From contig NZ_JUHB01000001.1 in assembly GCF_000799565.1 (NCBI RefSeq), forward strand, positions 496,001 through 560,000: a stretch of 64,000 bases of DNA, given 5' to 3'. Positions 17,889-25,115 of this stretch are shown piece by piece; positions within the stretch are counted from its first letter, which is position 1; each line of letters starts with the position of its first letter. The notes under the pieces are model-generated. The model was not told where the DNA came from and searched no databases. It saw nothing but the letters and a program-made list of their open reading frames with translations. The DNA is from Cellulophaga sp. Hel_I_12 (lineage in GTDB: Bacteria; Bacteroidota; Bacteroidia; Flavobacteriales; Flavobacteriaceae). The position numbers and the translations under genes were made by a program.

Positions 17889-18857
17889 ATGAAATATGTA
17901 ATCTTAAATATTTTTTTAATGACTTCTTTATTCTGTTTCTCACAAACGAAACAGAAAATTTATAATGAAGTTGCTTCTGAGTTCCAATCTAAATTTAATG
18001 GTGAGAATTATGAAGGTATTCATAATATGTTAAATGATGTGATGAAGAGTATTATTTCTAGGAGTGAAATAATTGATTTTTTAAATTCAGTTAGGTCTAA
18101 TTTTGGAACCATAAAAAAGATGGACTTTTATGGAGTAAATAATTCAGCTTATGTTTATCGAAGCAATTTTGAAAATGGCATTGTCGATATTTCATTTTCC
18201 TTAAATAAAAACAGCGAAATTACTTGTTTATTTATCCCAAGAAATAATATTGAAAATTCTTCAGTCTTAAAAAGAAATACTACTAAAATGATTTTTCCAT
18301 TCAAGGAAGAATCTTTTGTCTATTGGGGTGGGGAAACCATAGAACAAAATTACCACATGGCTGATTTGAGCCAGCAATATGCGCTTGATATATTAATGGT
18401 TTCGGATGGTACACCATATAAAGGGAATCCAGAAAAAAATGAAAGTTATTTTATTTTCGGTAAAGACATTATTGCACCTTGTGATGCCAAGGTTGTAAAA
18501 GTAATAGATGGGATTGAAGATAATGTTCCAGGAAAATTAAATAAGAATGAAATTACTGGAAATACCATAGTTCTAGAAACAGCTAGTAAAGAATACTTGC
18601 TGTTTGGCCACATCAAAGCTAACTCAATTTTATATAAAGAAGGAGATTTGGTTGAACAGGGTCAGGTAATCGCTCGATGTGGTAATTCTGGAAATACAAC
18701 TCAAGCTCATTTACATTTTCAGCTTCAAAATACGGATGAATTATGGAATACTATTGGCGCAAAAATTTATTTTGATGAAGTAATTGTTAATGGTGAAACA
18801 AAAAAGGATTATATGCCAAAAAAAGAAGATTTTGTAAGAAACAAAAAAGACTTTTAG
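17889..18857 (+). CDS. Exported M23-family (LytM-like) metallopeptidase
   Basis: Predicted periplasmic peptidase or peptidoglycan-binding protein. A signal peptide (about 18 residues, ending CFSQ) is followed by a small alpha/beta domain (about 20-105) like those placed before peptidases (DUF3887-like), then the M23 domain (about 150-300). Zinc ligands are suggested by NYHMADLSQQYALDI, where His and Asp flank a longer spacing than the standard HxxxD, and by LLFGHIKANS and HLHFQLQ (the H-x-H pair). This spacing occurs in a recognised M23 subgroup, so activity is plausible. It is a single gene with flanking spacers and no linked cell-division genes. Confidence 0.82.
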   Translation: MKYVILNIFLMTSLFCFSQTKQKIYNEVASEFQSKFNGENYEGIHNMLNDVMKSIISRSEIIDFLNSVRSNFGTIKKMDFYGVNNSAYVYRSNFENGIVDISFSLNKNSEITCLFIPRNNIENSSVLKRNTTKMIFPFKEESFVYWGGETIEQNYHMADLSQQYALDILMVSDGTPYKGNPEKNESYFIFGKDIIAPCDAKVVKVIDGIEDNVPGKLNKNEITGNTIVLETASKEYLLFGHIKANSILYKEGDLVEQGQVIARCGNSGNTTQAHLHFQLQNTDELWNTIGAKIYFDEVIVNGETKKDYMPKKEDFVRNKKDF

Positions 18858-18975
18858 AGTAAAAAAATTCACAACATCGGCTATAAATAATTGATTACTT
18901 AACCTCTAAATGCAAATAAATAAAAAATCTATAGCCCTGACTGTTTGATATTAGTACCCGTATCAAATAAGGAAC

Positions 18976-19752
18976 TTATACCGCTTGTTTCTTTTCGCTT
19001 AAGTATTTCCAATACCGGGTAGGAACATGTTGTTGGTGTAATTTTAGATTGATACGCGATTTAATGTTCGTACTTTTAAAGTAGGTATTCCAAAGCTCTT
19101 GGTAGTCATGCTCTGTAGGGGTAAAGACATTACTTTTATGTATGCTGTTGGTTTGCATTTCATTTAAATCAAGAGTTACTAGTTCAACAGATTTTAGGTC
19201 ATAAAACAATCCGTATTTTCGTTTCACATCATAAATAAGCCATTGTTGATCTGCATAGCGCGAACGAAAATGTTTTGAAATTAAAGGCAATACATCAAAA
19301 TCGGGCTCAATAGGAGCAAAATAAATACCATCTTTCGTAAGTTGAAAACGTACAAAGGCCTCCATTCTATGTTTTTCTCGTCCTACGGATTTTGCAATCT
19401 GGCAGGTACGCAATACAATATCATCTGAGAAATTTAGATGCATGAATTCGGTTTTAGAGAATAGCTTTTGAATATAGTGATAGAGTAGTAGTTCCCTATT
19501 TTTTGTTTCACTTAAAAACGTAAAATAAATATTTTTAATGGCTACGGTACTTTTCTTTTCTATACCGCTCCAAACGCGTTTAGCTTTATCCATTTCCGTA
19601 AATACAATTTCGGTTTCTGAAAATAACCCTCTTTGCACATCAGAATTCCTTTGCATATCAGCCACTTGAATTTTTTCTTCAAAAGCCTTAAATACACAGG
19701 TTAAAAAGCCATTAAAACTTCCATCATAAATTAAAATTTTTGCTTCTTTCAT
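18976..19752 (-). CDS. TIGR03915-family putative DNA repair protein (DUF4130)
   Basis: Partner protein of the radical-SAM repair enzyme. The ATG at 19752 (258 residues, MKEAKILIYDGSFNGFLTCVF) is chosen because the family starts with this YDGSFxGFLTxVF block; 22 extra upstream codons in frame have no such conservation. Other family landmarks are KNIYFTFLSE, VGREKHRMEAFVRFQ (about 118-132), AFVRFQLTKDGIYFAPIEPDFDVLPLI-type text, WLIYDVKRKYGLFYD and the C-terminal QHVPTRYWKYLSEK. In other bacteria, as I recall, the same domain is fused to a UdgX-type uracil-DNA-binding domain, which suggests work on damaged bases. Last gene of the repressor-controlled unit; biochemical function is not established to my knowledge. 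Confidence 0.88.
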   Translation of the reverse strand: MKEAKILIYDGSFNGFLTCVFKAFEEKIQVADMQRNSDVQRGLFSETEIVFTEMDKAKRVWSGIEKKSTVAIKNIYFTFLSETKNRELLLYHYIQKLFSKTEFMHLNFSDDIVLRTCQIAKSVGREKHRMEAFVRFQLTKDGIYFAPIEPDFDVLPLISKHFRSRYADQQWLIYDVKRKYGLFYDLKSVELVTLDLNEMQTNSIHKSNVFTPTEHDYQELWNTYFKSTNIKSRINLKLHQQHVPTRYWKYLSEKKQAV

Positions 19753-19893
19753 AGTATGGGTTTTTATATTTCTAATCTCTTTTCTGCTTTCTCGAGTGGT
19801 TTTCATTTCGTAATCCAAAACACCATGTAACGCCTTGTGAATAAAAAGGCTAGGTGTCAGGCTCGTGAGCTAATTAAATTTAGAATTCACTTT

Positions 19894-20052
19894 TTAATCC
19901 AAAAGTCTTTGATAGTTATTTCTTTTGCAATTATTTGGATTTAAAGGCCTTCGCCATAATTTTTTAAGGGCACTTTTCCATTCAACGATACTATATCCAA
20001 TACTTAAAATACTGTTTTGTGTTTTTTCTATATAGAAGAAGGTCTTTTTCAT
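19894..20052 (-). CDS. Possible 52-residue protein inside the repair operon
   Basis: An uninterrupted ATG-to-TAA frame of 52 codons lies in the 326-base gap between the radical-SAM and TIGR03915 genes, starting 26 bases after the radical-SAM stop. It encodes a basic peptide beginning MKKTFFYIEKTQ, with SIGYSIVEWKSALKKLW in the middle and LNPNNCKRNNYQRLLD at the end. There is no signal peptide or membrane span. I recognise no family. Position and spacing fit an operon gene; random AT-rich DNA would only occasionally give such a frame, but conservation would be needed to confirm it. Confidence 0.42.
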   Translation of the reverse strand: MKKTFFYIEKTQNSILSIGYSIVEWKSALKKLWRRPLNPNNCKRNNYQRLLD

Positions 20053-20078
20053 TTTGGTCGTTTTTGTACTTTATTGTT

Positions 20079-21338
20079 TTAGTTGAATAAGGATAATTGC
20101 GTACTGTATTGATTTCTAAATTTCCCTTGTGAATTTTGTAAAATCAAGCTTTTAATTTGAGATGATTGTAAATCTTGATGCCTGTAACTAGTGTCACAAA
20201 TCATAAAATACTTAGCCCTGTTTAAGGCCACACCGATTTTTTTAAGATGTTCCCAATTTAGTTTTCTAAATTTTCTAGCTTGTATAATTTTATGAACAGA
20301 ATACATCCCTAAGCCAGGAATTCGAGCTAACATTCTAGGTTCGGCAGTATTTACATCGATAGGGAATTCATTTAAATTTCTAAGGGCCCAACCTAATTTA
20401 GGATCTACATCAACATCTAAATTGGGATGATTTTGATTCAAGAGCTCATGAACACTAAAACCGTAAAATCGAAGCAACCAATCGGTTTGATAAAGTCTAT
20501 TTTCACGTAACATAGGTACCTGAGACCCTATAGCAGGCAAGCGTACATCGTTAGCCACGGGAACATAAGCAGAGTAGTAGACCCGCTTCATTTGATAGGT
20601 TTTATAATAATGCACTGCGGAGTACATAATATCCTTATCTGATTCCCCTGTGGCTCCAATAATCATCTGTGTGCTTTGACCTGCGGGAGCATATGTAGGT
20701 GTACTTTTTATAATTTTTCTGTCCGCTTGGTATTGAATGATTTCATTCTTAACTTTTAACATGGGCTTTGTAAAGTCTTCATGTTTTTTGTCTGGAGCCA
20801 ATAATTTTAAGCCAGAAATGGTGGGAACTTCAATGTTTACCGATAAGCGATCGGCATACAAACCTGCTTCGCGCATGAGTTCGTCACTGGCGCCGGGAAT
20901 CGATTTTAAATGAATATAGCCATTAAAATTCTCTTCTAATCGTAGTTTTTTTGCCACAGCCACTAAGCGTTCCATGGTATAGTCGGGAGTTTTAAAAATT
21001 CCAGAACTTAAGAAAAGACCTTCAATATAATTTCTTCGATAAAAATTAATCGTTAAATCCACCACTTCTTGAATCTTGAATGCAGCTCTTTCTACATCGT
21101 TACTTTTTCTAGTTACACAGTAGGCACAATCAAAAATGCAATGATTGGTTAAAAGAATCTTCAACAAAGAAACACAACGACCATCCTCGGTGTACGAATG
21201 GCAAATGCCTATGCCCGAACTATCGCCTAAACCATTGTTGGTATTCTTGCGTTTACTGCCACTGCTAGAACATGACACATCATATTTGGCAGCATCTGCT
21301 AAAATGTTCAACTTTTGTTTTATACGTTCAAAATTCAT
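20079..21338 (-). CDS. Putative DNA modification/repair radical SAM protein (TIGR03916)
   Basis: Radical S-adenosylmethionine enzyme predicted to act on DNA. The ATG at 21338 (419 residues, MNFERIKQKLNILADAAKYD) is taken because upstream in-frame codons run through the operator region and family members start here. The [4Fe-4S] motif CIFDCAYC is CX3CX2C (Cys67, Cys71, Cys74); a second cluster of cysteines (CSSSG, CHSYTEDGRC) precedes it. The C-terminal part has helix-hairpin-helix text (DVNTAEPRMLARIPGLG), a non-specific DNA-binding element. It pairs with the TIGR03915 gene downstream and is divergent from a LexA-like repressor, so DNA-damage induction is expected. The reaction is unknown. 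Confidence 0.92.
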   Translation of the reverse strand: MNFERIKQKLNILADAAKYDVSCSSSGSKRKNTNNGLGDSSGIGICHSYTEDGRCVSLLKILLTNHCIFDCAYCVTRKSNDVERAAFKIQEVVDLTINFYRRNYIEGLFLSSGIFKTPDYTMERLVAVAKKLRLEENFNGYIHLKSIPGASDELMREAGLYADRLSVNIEVPTISGLKLLAPDKKHEDFTKPMLKVKNEIIQYQADRKIIKSTPTYAPAGQSTQMIIGATGESDKDIMYSAVHYYKTYQMKRVYYSAYVPVANDVRLPAIGSQVPMLRENRLYQTDWLLRFYGFSVHELLNQNHPNLDVDVDPKLGWALRNLNEFPIDVNTAEPRMLARIPGLGMYSVHKIIQARKFRKLNWEHLKKIGVALNRAKYFMICDTSYRHQDLQSSQIKSLILQNSQGKFRNQYSTQLSLFN

Positions 21339-21359
21339 ATGCTGTGTTTGTAACAATTC

Positions 21360-21367
21360 CAAAATTA
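21360..21367 (-). promoter_or_regulatory. Probable -7 element of the radical-SAM operon
   Basis: CAAAATTA on the plus strand reads TAATTTTG on the minus strand, an exact TAnnTTTG match 21 bases before the start. The first operator core begins two bases away, so repressor bound there would block this promoter. Confidence 0.5.
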
Positions 21368-21368
21368 T

Positions 21369-21420
21369 GGAATATATCCTAATTATGGAAATATTCCATA
21401 TAATATTTTGGATATATTCC
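21369..21420. promoter_or_regulatory. Three operator-like palindromes (GGA-N5-TCC) in a divergent control region
   Basis: Cores are GGAATATATCC (21369-21379), GGAAATATTCC (21387-21397, extended to TATGGAAATATTCCATA) and GGATATATTCC (21410-21420, extended to TTGGATATATTCCAA). The first and third are exact reverse complements of each other. Centres are 18 and 23 bases apart. They fill the space between the radical-SAM and repressor promoters, and are the likely binding sites of the adjacent XRE/S24 repressor. Confidence 0.75.
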
Positions 21421-21436
21421 AAAAAGTGTATATTTG
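21406..21436 (+). promoter_or_regulatory. Promoter of the LexA-like repressor gene
   Basis: TTTTG (21406-21410), an 18-base spacer and TATATTTG (21429-21436) match the Bacteroidota consensus. The third operator core starts at the end of the -33 box and occupies the spacer, so autorepression is expected. A GAGGAG tract follows before the ATG at 21460. Confidence 0.7.
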
Positions 21437-21459
21437 AGGAGAATAGAAGGCATACACTT

Positions 21460-22215
21460 ATGGAAAACGAAATAACATTAAAGCGATTTATTGAAGTACG
21501 ACGCGACTTAGGCTATACGCAAGCGGAGTTTGCTACTCTTTTAGGGGTTTCGAATACCACAGCAGATATTGAACGTGGAAGAACAAAACTTTCAGGAAAA
21601 ATTGTGGTGGAGTTATTTAAGCAATTTAAAATAAATCCGCTTTGGTTATTTGGCGATAGTGAGCATAAATATTTGGAAAGCTCAAATACTAGCGTAATTC
21701 CAAAAGTTGTAACGGTCGACATGTCTGATAATGAAAATATGGTTTTAGTAAATGCTAAAGCTGCTGCGGGATATCCTCAAAACATTCAAGATGTTAGTTG
21801 GTACCAACAATTACCTGCTTTTGATTTGCCAATTCCAGAATTTAGAAATGCGACCTACCGTGGTTTTCAAGTGGAAGGAGACAGTATGTTACCTAATTTA
21901 AAACCTGGCGAGTGGGTGCTTGCAAAAGCAATTGAACACATAGATGATGTCAGTCCCAATAAAATATACGTCGTAGTGCTACAAGATGCTGTTTTGGTAA
22001 AAAAGGTAATTAAAAAACCTAACTCCAATAACGTTACCTTAGTTTCTTTAAACGAAAGCTATCCGCCTTACGAGATTAAGCCATTTCAAATACAAGAAAT
22101 CTGGCAGGTGAATAGTAAAATAACCTTTGGCGTTGATGCCACTACCGAAACTGGACTATTGCGTCAGTTGCAAGAATCAATGGAGGAGTTAAAAAGTCAG
22201 CTTAAAAAAGATTAA
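21460..22215 (+). CDS. XRE/S24 LexA-like self-cleaving transcriptional repressor
   Basis: Predicted SOS-type repressor of 251 residues. Residues about 6-62 are an XRE helix-turn-helix (LGYTQAEFATLLGVSNTTAD). Residues about 95-220 are the S24 peptidase domain: the cleavage site AAAGYP places the Ala-Gly bond at 103-104, the nucleophile is Ser142 in VEGDSMLP, and the general base is Lys181 or 182 in VLVKKVIKK. The Ala-to-Ser and Ser-to-Lys distances (39 and about 39) resemble those of LexA and UmuD. A C-terminal helix follows (LLRQLQESMEELKSQLKK). The ATG at 21460 is chosen over upstream in-frame codons because the HTH starts here and a promoter with a GAGGAG tract precedes it. It probably represses itself and the divergent repair genes until DNA damage triggers cleavage. 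Confidence 0.9.
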   Translation: MENEITLKRFIEVRRDLGYTQAEFATLLGVSNTTADIERGRTKLSGKIVVELFKQFKINPLWLFGDSEHKYLESSNTSVIPKVVTVDMSDNENMVLVNAKAAAGYPQNIQDVSWYQQLPAFDLPIPEFRNATYRGFQVEGDSMLPNLKPGEWVLAKAIEHIDDVSPNKIYVVVLQDAVLVKKVIKKPNSNNVTLVSLNESYPPYEIKPFQIQEIWQVNSKITFGVDATTETGLLRQLQESMEELKSQLKKD

Positions 22216-22303
22216 AAACAACATTAAATTCAGCAGAGGTTGATTTTAAAGGGGTGGAGTATTTCTAATTTTACCTGTAAACTTTATTTTTTAGTTAAAA
22301 TTT

Positions 22304-22328
22304 AACACCCTTAGCACTAACAACATCG
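22304..22328 (+). promoter_or_regulatory. Possible ECF-type promoter of msrA
   Basis: AACACC (22304-22309), 14 bases, then CATCG (22324-22328), 44 bases before the msrA start. The layout is like the FAS1-gene elements near 35.5-37.9 kb but the boxes differ, so this is weak. The segment GTTAAAATTTAAC overlapping its left part is an inverted repeat. Confidence 0.3.
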
Positions 22329-22371
22329 TAAGTATTCTTATATTTTTACTACCAAAAGAAAAAAATAAACT

Positions 22372-23037
22372 ATGAAAATTATTAAAATAACAGCATCCTT
22401 GTTTTTTGCACTTTTAACAACCAGTTGCAATTCTAAAAACAAACAAACGGCAGAAAATACGTCAGAGAAGGCCACCACCCAGCAAGACTTGTCAAACTAT
22501 GAAACTGCTTATTTCGCTAGCGGCTGTTTTTGGTGTGTAGAAGCTGTTTTTGAAAGTGTAAAAGGCGTTCAAGAAGTAATTTCAGGTTATGCCGGTGGTA
22601 AGGAAAAAAACCCAACCTACGAGCAAGTGAGTTACGGCAGAACCACACATGCCGAGGCTGTAAAAGTATATTACGATCCTAAGGTAATTTCTTTTGAAAC
22701 TTTAGTAAAGGTATATTTTGGCTCGCATGACCCCACTACTGTAAACGGTCAAGGCCCCGATATGGGCAAACAGTATCGTTCAATTGCCTTTTATAAAAAC
22801 GATACAGAAAAGAAAATTATTGAAAACTATATGGCTAAGCTAAAAGCAGATAAGGTTTATAGTAAGCCCTTAGCGACCGAAGTGACTCAGTATAGTATTT
22901 TTTATGACGCGGAAGGGTACCACCAAGATTATGAAAAAAACAATCCGAATAACGGGTACATTAGAAATGTTTCTGTCCCTAGACTAAAGCGTTTTCAAAG
23001 TAAATATCCTGAATTATTAAAGGAGGGTTCTCATTAA
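22372..23037 (+). CDS. msrA: Peptide-methionine (S)-S-oxide reductase, lipoprotein form
   Basis: Reduces the S form of methionine sulfoxide in oxidised proteins. An SPII signal (LLTTSC, Cys19) places it on the cell envelope, probably facing the periplasm. The catalytic motif SGCFWCVE (Cys about 53) is followed by GYAGGKEKNPTYEQVS and HAEAVKVYYDP, all MsrA signatures, and HQDYEKNNPNNGYI near the end. No second resolving cysteine pair is obvious at the C-terminus. Length 221 residues is normal for the exported form. Single gene; no msrB is adjacent. Confidence 0.96.
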   Translation: MKIIKITASLFFALLTTSCNSKNKQTAENTSEKATTQQDLSNYETAYFASGCFWCVEAVFESVKGVQEVISGYAGGKEKNPTYEQVSYGRTTHAEAVKVYYDPKVISFETLVKVYFGSHDPTTVNGQGPDMGKQYRSIAFYKNDTEKKIIENYMAKLKADKVYSKPLATEVTQYSIFYDAEGYHQDYEKNNPNNGYIRNVSVPRLKRFQSKYPELLKEGSH

Positions 23038-23091
23038 TTTATCGAAAACCACCGCACTATATTTAGCATTAATATTCCTTTTTTTAGCCAT

Positions 23092-23289
23092 TTAAAATTC
23101 TTTAAATAAAATAGCGCTAAAATTTATAATTTGCGCCATTAGTAAGGGATTAGGAACGAAGCTTTGAATTTTTACCGGGGAATAAGAAACATCAATCTTA
23201 GGTTTATCCGCTTCCATAGCTTTGGCAGATAACATGGCGTAGGGAACTGCATCAGTGCTATTTTTGGGATCAAGGTTCGTTTTATTTCC
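23092..23289 (-). pseudogene. Possible 3' remnant of an unidentified gene
   Basis: The minus strand is open for 65 codons, ends in TAA, and reads as protein-like text (for example NSTDAVPYAMLSAKAME and VKIQSFVPNPLLMAQ), but a stop codon precedes it and no start is suitable. The rest of the 353-base spacer carries no gene. I cannot name the family; it could also be chance. Confidence 0.3.
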
Positions 23290-23318
23290 TTATATCCTTT
23301 TCTATTATGGCTCCATGC

Positions 23319-23335
23319 AACACATTTAATGTGTT
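23319..23335. repeat. Perfect inverted repeat upstream of galM
   Basis: AACACAT-TTA-ATGTGTT, 7-base arms with a 3-base centre, 55 bases before the galM start. No T-run follows, so an operator is more likely than a terminator. Confidence 0.3.
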
Positions 23336-23390
23336 ACAAAACTTTAAAAATTTGTGGATAGTCTTTTTAATAAGGTAAGGCTAAAAAGGG

Positions 23391-24344
23391 GTGTTGGAAA
23401 ATAGTTTAAATTCGCAACTTAAATTGTTTAAATTGAAACAAATTACCCTAAAAAATAAGCATACTGAATTAACCGTATTAGATTACGGGGCTATAATTCA
23501 AAAGTTAGTCGTCCACGACAAAAATGGTCATCCAACAAATGTAGTTCTTGGGTATGAAAATCCCGAACAATACCTTCAGAACCCGAATTATTTAGGGGCA
23601 TGTATTGGGCGTTATGCCGGCAGAATAAGCAAGGGTGAATTCTCACTTGAAGGCAAAAATTACAAGTTATTTAGTAAAAATGGAATTCACCTTCACGGAG
23701 GAAAAACTGGTTTTGACCAAAAGCAATTTACCATTGAAGAAGTACATCAAGAGGAAGAACCTTTTGTAAAACTATCGTATTTGAGTACGGATATGGAAGA
23801 AGGCTATCCAGGTAATTTAAAACTCTATGTTACCTATAAACTTATAGCCAATGAAGTACATATGATTCATGAAGCCTATACAGATAAAACCACAGTTGTT
23901 AATGTAACCAATCACTCCTATTTTAAATTAGATGCTGTAGATAATGTAAACCATTACGAGCTCTATATTAATAGCATTGGATTCATTGACATGGATGCTA
24001 AATTACTACCCACAGGTAATTTATTAGCTGTTCAAAATACCAAATTCGATTTTTTGAAAGCCAAAAAAATAAACGGTGTGGCCCTAGATTCTCCTTTTGC
24101 CATAAACCCCATAAAGCCAGTAATCGCAAGTGCTTTTTCTGAAATTTCTGGAATTTTTATGGAAGTAGAAACCAATCAAAAATGTGTGGTTGTTTATACG
24201 CCATCCAGCACTGCTGCTATTTGTTTTGAAACTCAAAATTATCCTGATGCGCCCAATCATTCAAATTTTCCATCTAGTGTTTTAAAACCCAATGAAACGT
24301 ATAAAAACGAATCTATTTTTAGATTTTCTGTACGTGCATCGTAG
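23391..24344 (+). CDS. galM: Aldose 1-epimerase (mutarotase)
   Basis: Interconverts alpha and beta anomers of aldoses such as galactose and glucose. Family landmarks in order: LDYGAIIQKLVV (about 30), GRYAGRISKGEF (about 79), the catalytic His region GIHLHGGKTGFD (about 100), VNVTNHSYFKL (about 182, second His) and the C-terminal ICFETQNYPDAPN with the general-base Glu. No ATG lies near the beginning; GTG at 23391 is taken, with TTG three bases later equally possible. At 317 residues it is slightly short but complete. No signal peptide, so cytoplasmic. No sugar-catabolic neighbours. Confidence 0.94.
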   Translation: MLENSLNSQLKLFKLKQITLKNKHTELTVLDYGAIIQKLVVHDKNGHPTNVVLGYENPEQYLQNPNYLGACIGRYAGRISKGEFSLEGKNYKLFSKNGIHLHGGKTGFDQKQFTIEEVHQEEEPFVKLSYLSTDMEEGYPGNLKLYVTYKLIANEVHMIHEAYTDKTTVVNVTNHSYFKLDAVDNVNHYELYINSIGFIDMDAKLLPTGNLLAVQNTKFDFLKAKKINGVALDSPFAINPIKPVIASAFSEISGIFMEVETNQKCVVVYTPSSTAAICFETQNYPDAPNHSNFPSSVLKPNETYKNESIFRFSVRAS

Positions 24345-24415
24345 CGTGTCGAATTATCTATATTAGCTCTATTTTTATAGGCTTGCTAAAAGGATCTACT
24401 ACTAACGTTTTTAAA

Positions 24416-24450
24416 TAAAAAGCCGTCTAAAACAATTGTTGTTGACGGCT
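24416..24450 (-). terminator. Rho-independent terminator of ohr
   Basis: AGCCGTC (24421-24427) pairs with GACGGCT (24444-24450); on the minus strand the stem is followed by TTTTTATTT. It lies 29 bases past the ohr stop and is convergent with galM. Confidence 0.8.
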
Positions 24451-24478
24451 ATTATAAATGAATTTAAATTCAATATTG

Positions 24479-24907
24479 TTACTCTTCTAATAACAAATTG
24501 AGCTTTACCGTAATGTTATCTCTGGTCGCTTTACTGTAAGGGCAAATTTCATGGGCTGCATTCACTAATTTCTCACCCATATCTTTATCTACAGTTGGTA
24601 AATAAGAGTCTAGGGTAGCTTTAATGATAAAGCCACCATCTTCATCTTTTTGAAAGGCAACCACCGCAGTTACACTGAAATCGCCTAAATCCTCTACCTT
24701 ATGATCCTTGGCTACGGCTTGAACGGCACCAGCAAAACAGGTGGCATAAGCAGCGGCAAAAAGTTGTTCTGGATTGGTATATTTTTCTTCTGTAGTATCC
24801 TTACCATTAGGCATTTTAACATCAAAATCTATTAATCCGCCTTCACTAGTTACGTGACCGCTTCTGCCGCCTTTATTTGTTGCGCTTGATTTAAATATTG
24901 TCTTCAT
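24479..24907 (-). CDS. Organic hydroperoxide resistance protein (OsmC/Ohr family)
   Basis: Thiol peroxidase that reduces organic hydroperoxides. Both reactive cysteines are present: the first in AAAYATCFAGAVQAVA (about residue 59) and the second in AAHEICPYSKATRDN (about 124). NKGGRSGHVTSEGG near the N-terminus and NPEQLFAAAYATCF identify the Ohr branch rather than OsmC. Length of 142 residues is standard. Single gene with its own terminator; no MarR-type OhrR regulator is adjacent. Confidence 0.93.
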   Translation of the reverse strand: MKTIFKSSATNKGGRSGHVTSEGGLIDFDVKMPNGKDTTEEKYTNPEQLFAAAYATCFAGAVQAVAKDHKVEDLGDFSVTAVVAFQKDEDGGFIIKATLDSYLPTVDKDMGEKLVNAAHEICPYSKATRDNITVKLNLLLEE

Positions 24908-25115
24908 TTGTTGTACATTTAAAATTACGTCATAATATAGGCATAGATATTTAGCTTAGAAAAAATGAATTATTAAATTTGTGTGAATATTTATAAATCT
25001 TATAGAAATTAGAATAAAATAGTGATCATCACTATGCAGCTAATGACAAGGACACCGTTGAAATAAGCTGTGGCATGTACTTATTAAAATACCTGTTTTA
25101 ATTAACACGAATCTT

